Below are positions 59,743 through 64,000 of a stretch of 64,000 bases of DNA, one piece after another. Under the pieces are notes generated by a model. That model saw nothing but the letters and a program-made list of their open reading frames with translations, was not told where the DNA came from and made no database searches. Both the position numbers and the translations under genes were made by a program. Numbering within the stretch: position 1 is the stretch's first letter; each line of letters starts with the position of its first letter. Origin of the DNA: Bacteroidota bacterium (GTDB lineage Bacteria > Bacteroidota > Bacteroidia > B-17B0 > Aurantibacillaceae); contig JADJSH010000003.1 in NCBI GenBank assembly GCA_016711805.1, forward strand, positions 1 to 64,000, given 5' to 3'.

Positions 59743-62700
59743 ATGATTATGCGAATGAACTTACCAATATTTTTAAAAATCAACTCGCCATATTCTTGTA
59801 TAGTTTGGTTGGTTATTTTGTTTTTAAATAGTTTGCCGTCATTTTCTCAGGTAAACTATAGTTCTGCTGCTTCCTATAGTTTAAGAAAAACTGTGCCTAC
59901 ATACACTGGAAATGCTATTCAAATTCGAAGAGCTTGTGATAATGCAACAACCAATATTGGCTTTACCTCTTGTGGAGAATTAGATACTGTTGCTCTTAAA
60001 AAATTTGTAGTTGGATCAAATCCTTTAAGTGCAATTGCAACCTCAGCAGCAGCAGCTTTTAGTTTACGAAAATTAAGCTGTGCGTATGCAGGAAACGCAA
60101 TTAACGTTCGACGCTCATGCGATAATGCTACAAGAGATATCGGGTTTAATTCAAATGGGGATTTAGATACTATTGCGCTTAAAACATTTGTAATGGCTTC
60201 TAATCCTTTAAGTGCTATTAGTGCTGGATCTGCTGCTGCATTTAGTTTACGCAAATTAAGTTGCGCTTATGCTGGGTCAGCTATACAAGTTCGACGAAGT
60301 AGTGACAATACATTAAGTAATATAGGATTTACAGCAAATGGGGATTTAGACACTGCCTCTCTTAAAACTTTTGTAGGAGCAAGTAATGGATTTGTTGTTA
60401 CATGGTATGATCAATCAGGTAATGGTAGAAACGCCACTCAAGCAACGGCTGCAAATCAACCGCGAATAATAAATGCAGGCTTAATTTACAGACAAAATAA
60501 TATGCCTGCTGTTTTGTTTTCAGGCGGACTATTTTTAACATCTACTTTAACGGGTGTTCAAGCAACAACTACTGGAAATATTACTACTGCAAATTTTGTA
60601 ATGCAAAGTAATAATGCTGTCGCTGGAACTCTTTTTTCGAATGGAGATCCTGGAGCCAATCGCTATAATATTCACACGCCTTGGAGCGATAATTCTACCT
60701 ATTTTGATGTTGGAAATAATGGTGGTGGCGGTCGTATTAGCACGCCATTAACTTGGTCAAGTCTTTCAATTGGCTCATTTATGCGCAATGGCACACAGGG
60801 AAATATATGGAAAAATGGTTCCAATGTATTAAGCACTAGTGCATTTGCAACCACTGTTACAAGCGCTCTAAATATTAGTATTGGCGGTAGCGCCGCTTAT
60901 GGAAGTTATATGATTGGATATATTTCTGAAATTACATGTTTCCCATCTGCTTTATCTACAAGCGAAAGAGAGTATCTTGAATGGAGTCAGTCTCAATACT
61001 ACAATGTAAGTGGCCCAGCATTACCTTCTACTTTACCAACAGCAATTCCAAGTGCATTTGTGACTACTTGGTATGATCAAAGTGGAAATGGAAGAAATGC
61101 TACTCAAGCAACTACTGGCAATCAACCAAGAATTATTAATGCTGGAATTATTGAAAAACAAAATGGAGTTACTTCCATACGATTTTTAGGATTATTATCT
61201 GGCTTAGCAACGCCTGCTTTTGATGTTTTTGATGCGGCCGCATGTTTTAATGGCGTTGCAAAAGTAAACTCTAACCTAACCTATAATGCAATTGTTAGTA
61301 AAACGGGCGTACCCGCAAACAATAACTTTCCTGGTCCATTTGATTTTTATAATAATAATTTGATTGTTGGTAATGGAACAGGGGCAACATTTTTTACTAC
61401 ATCACAAAACTTTAATAATACTCAGCCTTTGGGGGCATGGACCTTTCAAACTCAACTAGCAGGAAATAAAACAGCTTTTTTAAATGGTGCATCCATCTTA
61501 AATTCAGCGGGTGCAGCAGCACATGTAGATGTAAATAGACCATTAAATATTGGGGCTAGAAATGATGGTGTTACTGGTTTAAATGGATGGATCTCAGAAA
61601 TAGTTACTTTCTCTTCTATACCATCAACAACGGATAGAGCATTTTTAGAATGGACGCAAGGACAATATTATAATATTAGTGGCATTGCTTTAGGAACAAT
61701 TCCAGCTGGTGCTCCCAGTGCATTTATCACTACCTGGTATGATCAAAGTGGAAACGTTAGAAATGCGACTCAATCAACTGCTGGAAATCAACCAAGAATT
61801 ATTAATTCAGGAGCTATGAGTTTACAAAATGGTCGTCCTGCAATTTCACTGAATGGAACTAGCACTTGGTTAATTCAATCAACAATGGGGATTACGCAAC
61901 CATACTCGCTTAATACTATCGCAACCCGAACCGTTAATGGTGGTGGCTCTGGCGGCTACCAAAGACTTGTAAATATAAGTGCTACTGGAGATGGTTTTGG
62001 TTATCTAGGAGTTTTTAGTGGAAACTATGCTACATTTAATGGAAATGGTGGAGCTTGGAATGATATTGCGGCATGTACGCCAGCAACAGGAATTGCATTA
62101 AATTCTCAGGCAATTATGACAATGGTTTCTGCAACAGGCGCAACAGGATTAATTCCCAGTGCTAACGGAACTCAATTGACATTAAAAAATGGAACATCTG
62201 CCGCTGCTACAGGATTTTTATTAGGTGGGGCGTGGAGTACAAATAACACATCGCAATTGTGGCCAGGCACTATTTCAGAATTTAATATATTTTCTTCCGC
62301 TCTTTCTACAACACGTAAAACATTGTTAGAAACAAATCAAGCTTCACATTATGCAAGAACTATCAGTAATAATAAATTTACGCCTCCTACTTCAACAACA
62401 TACAATTTATTTGTCAATGGTATTGGTCGCGAAAGTTCTACTGACAGTGTTGGTGGTACTAGAAGCACCGTTGGAATGGGTGTTTCTGTAACGACTGCAG
62501 CAACTGCATTTTTAAAAGATAATGGAGATTATTTTACGTACGGCATGAATTGTCGTTCAACACCCCATACTTCCGTTGCAAACCTTCCCTCATCCGTAGT
62601 ACAACGTTGGGAAAATGATTGGTATGTAAACAAAACAGATGTTGGTTCAAATAATGGTTTATTAAGTATCTTTTTCGATTTTAGCGATTATGGGGTAGCT

Positions 62701-63441
62701 ATGTCTCCTGGCGTTGCAGCAAACTATGTTTTATTATATAGAAGCTCATCTGTAGGCAATTTTACAATAGTACCAAGTACAACCGTTAGTACTGTTGGCG
62801 ACAGGGTAGTGTTTAACGTTGATGCAGCTAACATTACAACAAATCACTATTATACAATAGGAACAACAGATGTAACAACCAGCCCACTACCTATTGAACT
62901 ATTAGATTTTAACTGCAATATCATTGGCGAAAAAACCGTAGAATTAAAATGGATAACAGCTACTGAATCTAACAGCGATTACTTTTCAGTAGAACGCTCG
63001 ACAGATGGTTTAAATTATGAATCTATTGGCATGGTAAATGGTGCAGGTAATAGTGTTACTACTTTACACTACAGCTTAAAAGATGCATCAGCATTATCAG
63101 ATATTTCATATTATCGCCTAAAAATGGTTGATTTGGATGGAAGTTATAAATACTCTCCTATTTGTTCTGTTACCAATCAAAGTAGTAACAATAATGGTGA
63201 TGTTATTATATACCCAAACCCCACAAATGGCTGGATTACAGTTGACTTTAATCATTCAGCATATAGCCAACCTGATACTTACTCAATTATGGATATTACA
63301 GGTAAAAAAATAGAGGTGAACACAATTAAAAATAATAACTCTGTAACAATTGACATGTCATCTCTTCAACCGGGGATGTATATGTTGGAAGTAATTAAGG
63401 GGAATCAAAAAAGCGTGAAGAAAATTACTTTACAAAAATAG
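59743..63441 (+). CDS. Large repeat-built secreted protein with LamG modules and T9SS tail
   Basis: The 1232-residue protein has a signal peptide ending near 'LPSFSQ'. Three 61-residue N-terminal repeats 'SLRKLSCAYAGNAINVRRSCDNATRDIGF...' (from residue 46) resemble the arabinofuranosidase-B catalytic-like fold found in many secreted proteins. Three further segments spaced by exactly 222 residues each begin 'TWYDQSGNGRNATQAT.NQPRIIN', followed by concanavalin/LamG-like sequence. The last 80 residues form a T9SS type A tail ('VIIYPNPTNGWITVDFN'...'QPGMYMLEVIKG'). A glycan-binding surface role is likely; residues needed for arabinofuranosidase catalysis are not apparent. The start could also be ATG at 59749. 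Confidence 0.88.
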   Translation: MIMRMNLPIFLKINSPYSCIVWLVILFLNSLPSFSQVNYSSAASYSLRKTVPTYTGNAIQIRRACDNATTNIGFTSCGELDTVALKKFVVGSNPLSAIATSAAAAFSLRKLSCAYAGNAINVRRSCDNATRDIGFNSNGDLDTIALKTFVMASNPLSAISAGSAAAFSLRKLSCAYAGSAIQVRRSSDNTLSNIGFTANGDLDTASLKTFVGASNGFVVTWYDQSGNGRNATQATAANQPRIINAGLIYRQNNMPAVLFSGGLFLTSTLTGVQATTTGNITTANFVMQSNNAVAGTLFSNGDPGANRYNIHTPWSDNSTYFDVGNNGGGGRISTPLTWSSLSIGSFMRNGTQGNIWKNGSNVLSTSAFATTVTSALNISIGGSAAYGSYMIGYISEITCFPSALSTSEREYLEWSQSQYYNVSGPALPSTLPTAIPSAFVTTWYDQSGNGRNATQATTGNQPRIINAGIIEKQNGVTSIRFLGLLSGLATPAFDVFDAAACFNGVAKVNSNLTYNAIVSKTGVPANNNFPGPFDFYNNNLIVGNGTGATFFTTSQNFNNTQPLGAWTFQTQLAGNKTAFLNGASILNSAGAAAHVDVNRPLNIGARNDGVTGLNGWISEIVTFSSIPSTTDRAFLEWTQGQYYNISGIALGTIPAGAPSAFITTWYDQSGNVRNATQSTAGNQPRIINSGAMSLQNGRPAISLNGTSTWLIQSTMGITQPYSLNTIATRTVNGGGSGGYQRLVNISATGDGFGYLGVFSGNYATFNGNGGAWNDIAACTPATGIALNSQAIMTMVSATGATGLIPSANGTQLTLKNGTSAAATGFLLGGAWSTNNTSQLWPGTISEFNIFSSALSTTRKTLLETNQASHYARTISNNKFTPPTSTTYNLFVNGIGRESSTDSVGGTRSTVGMGVSVTTAATAFLKDNGDYFTYGMNCRSTPHTSVANLPSSVVQRWENDWYVNKTDVGSNNGLLSIFFDFSDYGVAMSPGVAANYVLLYRSSSVGNFTIVPSTTVSTVGDRVVFNVDAANITTNHYYTIGTTDVTTSPLPIELLDFNCNIIGEKTVELKWITATESNSDYFSVERSTDGLNYESIGMVNGAGNSVTTLHYSLKDASALSDISYYRLKMVDLDGSYKYSPICSVTNQSSNNNGDVIIYPNPTNGWITVDFNHSAYSQPDTYSIMDITGKKIEVNTIKNNNSVTIDMSSLQPGMYMLEVIKGNQKSVKKITLQK
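59878..60426 (+). repeat. Three in-frame 183-bp repeats
   Basis: Copies start at 59878, 60061 and 60244, each 61 codons. They share 'SLRK', 'VRRxxDNAxxxIGF' and 'GDLDTxxLKTFV' with changed residues between copies, so the repeats are old and maintained. Confidence 0.85.
60403..62380 (+). repeat. Three in-frame 666-bp modules (222 residues each)
   Basis: The TGG codons of 'TWYDQSGN' lie at 60403, 61069 and 61735, exactly 666 bases apart. The 'TWYDQSG..NATQ..NQPRI' starts are close to identical, but the remaining 190 residues differ strongly, as in old tandem duplication with module-specific drift. Confidence 0.85.
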
Positions 63442-63470
63442 GGGTACAGAAAACTAGACATATACTTTTT

Positions 63471-63797
63471 TTAACTTATTACAAACTGTAACAAGTTCCT
63501 CGATATCAATGTCTTTTCTGGATTAATCTTATAAATTTTCATTTGTTTTCGTCCTTCGGAAAGAAGCTTGGGATGTGACACTTCATTGCCTTTTACAAAG
63601 CTAATGTGAATACTCCGTTTCTTAGTATTGTAATCTATAAAAGAAAACCATTTTCCATCAAGATAATAAAAAGGCGTATTAAACTTTCGTTGATGTTGAA
63701 GCATCATATCATTCACAAAAAATTGATGCAGAAATAATAGAACCGACTGTTCGGGTTCTGGTAAAGACAAATAATAATTATCAATTAAGTCTTCCAA
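63471..63797 (-). CDS. DUF1801-type domain protein
   Basis: The 108-residue soluble protein has the YdhG/DUF1801-like pattern: 'DNYYLSLPEPEQSVLLFLHQFFVNDMMLQHQRKFNTPFYYLDGKWFSFIDYN' and 'SIHISFVKGNEVSHPKLL'. Members bind small ligands or metals, but no specific function is known. It starts with TTG at 63797, immediately after the stop of the gene on its left edge in the same direction, so the two are coupled. The length is typical. Confidence 0.75.
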   Translation of the reverse strand: MEDLIDNYYLSLPEPEQSVLLFLHQFFVNDMMLQHQRKFNTPFYYLDGKWFSFIDYNTKKRSIHISFVKGNEVSHPKLLSEGRKQMKIYKINPEKTLISRNLLQFVIS

Positions 63798-64000
63798 TTA
63801 ATAATCTCTATAAAAATTATGGATGCTAGATTTGATTCCAAAATAAATATAAGGAGATTGTAATTCATAGTTTAATTCATCCTTCACACTTCGCTGAATG
63901 TAGCCTAACTCAAACCGCAAGTTCATTTGAGGAATCGCATAATATGTAAACTTGACGTCACTCTGCATAAATTTTAACTTGTTGCCTTGTGTCGTTTTAT
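63798..64000 (-). CDS. C-terminal end of a hypothetical protein (partial)
   Basis: The last 66 codons of a minus-strand gene that continues beyond the window. The sequence ends 'FTYYAIPQMNLRFELGYIQRSVKDELNYESPYIYFGIKSSIHNFYRDY', with alternating hydrophobic strands and a terminal aromatic residue typical of outer-membrane beta barrels. Its stop codon (TAA at 63798-63800) abuts the TTG start of the DUF1801-type gene. The missing N-terminus prevents a family call. Confidence 0.6.
   Translation of the reverse strand, partial: KTTQGNKLKFMQSDVKFTYYAIPQMNLRFELGYIQRSVKDELNYELQSPYIYFGIKSSIHNFYRDY

Overview
The window is chromosomal DNA of a low-GC member of the Bacteroidota, in all likelihood an environmental one. 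The grounds are many secreted proteins with type IX secretion (T9SS) sorting tails of both the short 'IYPNP...KGIYxIK' kind and the gliding-motility CHU_C kind, promoters of the TTG-N19-TAnnTTTG type, A-rich leader sequences in place of strong Shine-Dalgarno sites, and Bacteroidota-typical families (DUF4846, TIGR03862 flavoprotein, GH92, FucP-like transporter, ORF6N). I cannot place it below phylum.

Layout. 1-6.4 kb is a decayed mobile island: a type I restriction methylase (hsdM) broken by at least five one-base shifts, two small unknown genes on the other strand, and a minus-strand replication module (excisionase-like HTH, zinc-ribbon/Toprim-like primase with a frameshift, RepA-like ATPase, three unknown small proteins). 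No integrase is visible. 6.5-13 kb is housekeeping: a T9SS protein, a geranylgeranyl-reductase-like flavoprotein, ftsX, trmD and an rRNA-type methyltransferase. 13.2-24.5 kb is a plus-strand glycan locus that reads like a complete exo-acting N-glycan dismantling pathway: sugar transporter, GH20 hexosaminidase, glycosylasparaginase, CutC, GH2 beta-mannosidase and GH92 alpha-mannosidase, with no SusC/SusD pair. 24.5-32.5 kb holds a TlpA-like protein, hflX, a membrane cytochrome c, a double amidohydrolase and a MepB-family protein. 32.5-39.5 kb is an accessory run of minus-strand secreted proteins and lipoproteins with duplications and repeats, followed by two tandem PAS-LuxR regulators. 41-64 kb mixes enzymes (M20 dipeptidase, flavoprotein, methyltransferase-glycosyltransferase fusion, 7TM-HD phosphohydrolase) with large T9SS surface proteins.

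The most unusual object is at 26.28-27.03 kb. A single ORF6N-domain gene sits in a 713-bp unit bounded by 34-bp direct repeats (33/34 identical) that duplicate the last ten codons of hflX. The repeats differ by one silent base, so both copies still encode the same HflX tail and a stop codon. The cassette carries no recombinase. Inside the ORF6N coding region lies a perfect 9+3+9 palindrome, encoding the stretch VSQNVIP, and nearly the same palindrome occurs again 14 bp upstream of the gene's start codon. A second, 15-bp-arm palindrome in the same cassette reads RSQIAILK in one frame, which resembles the same protein motif in other ORF6N proteins. This suggests a small gene-end-targeting cassette whose DNA-binding protein may recognise a site built into its own gene.
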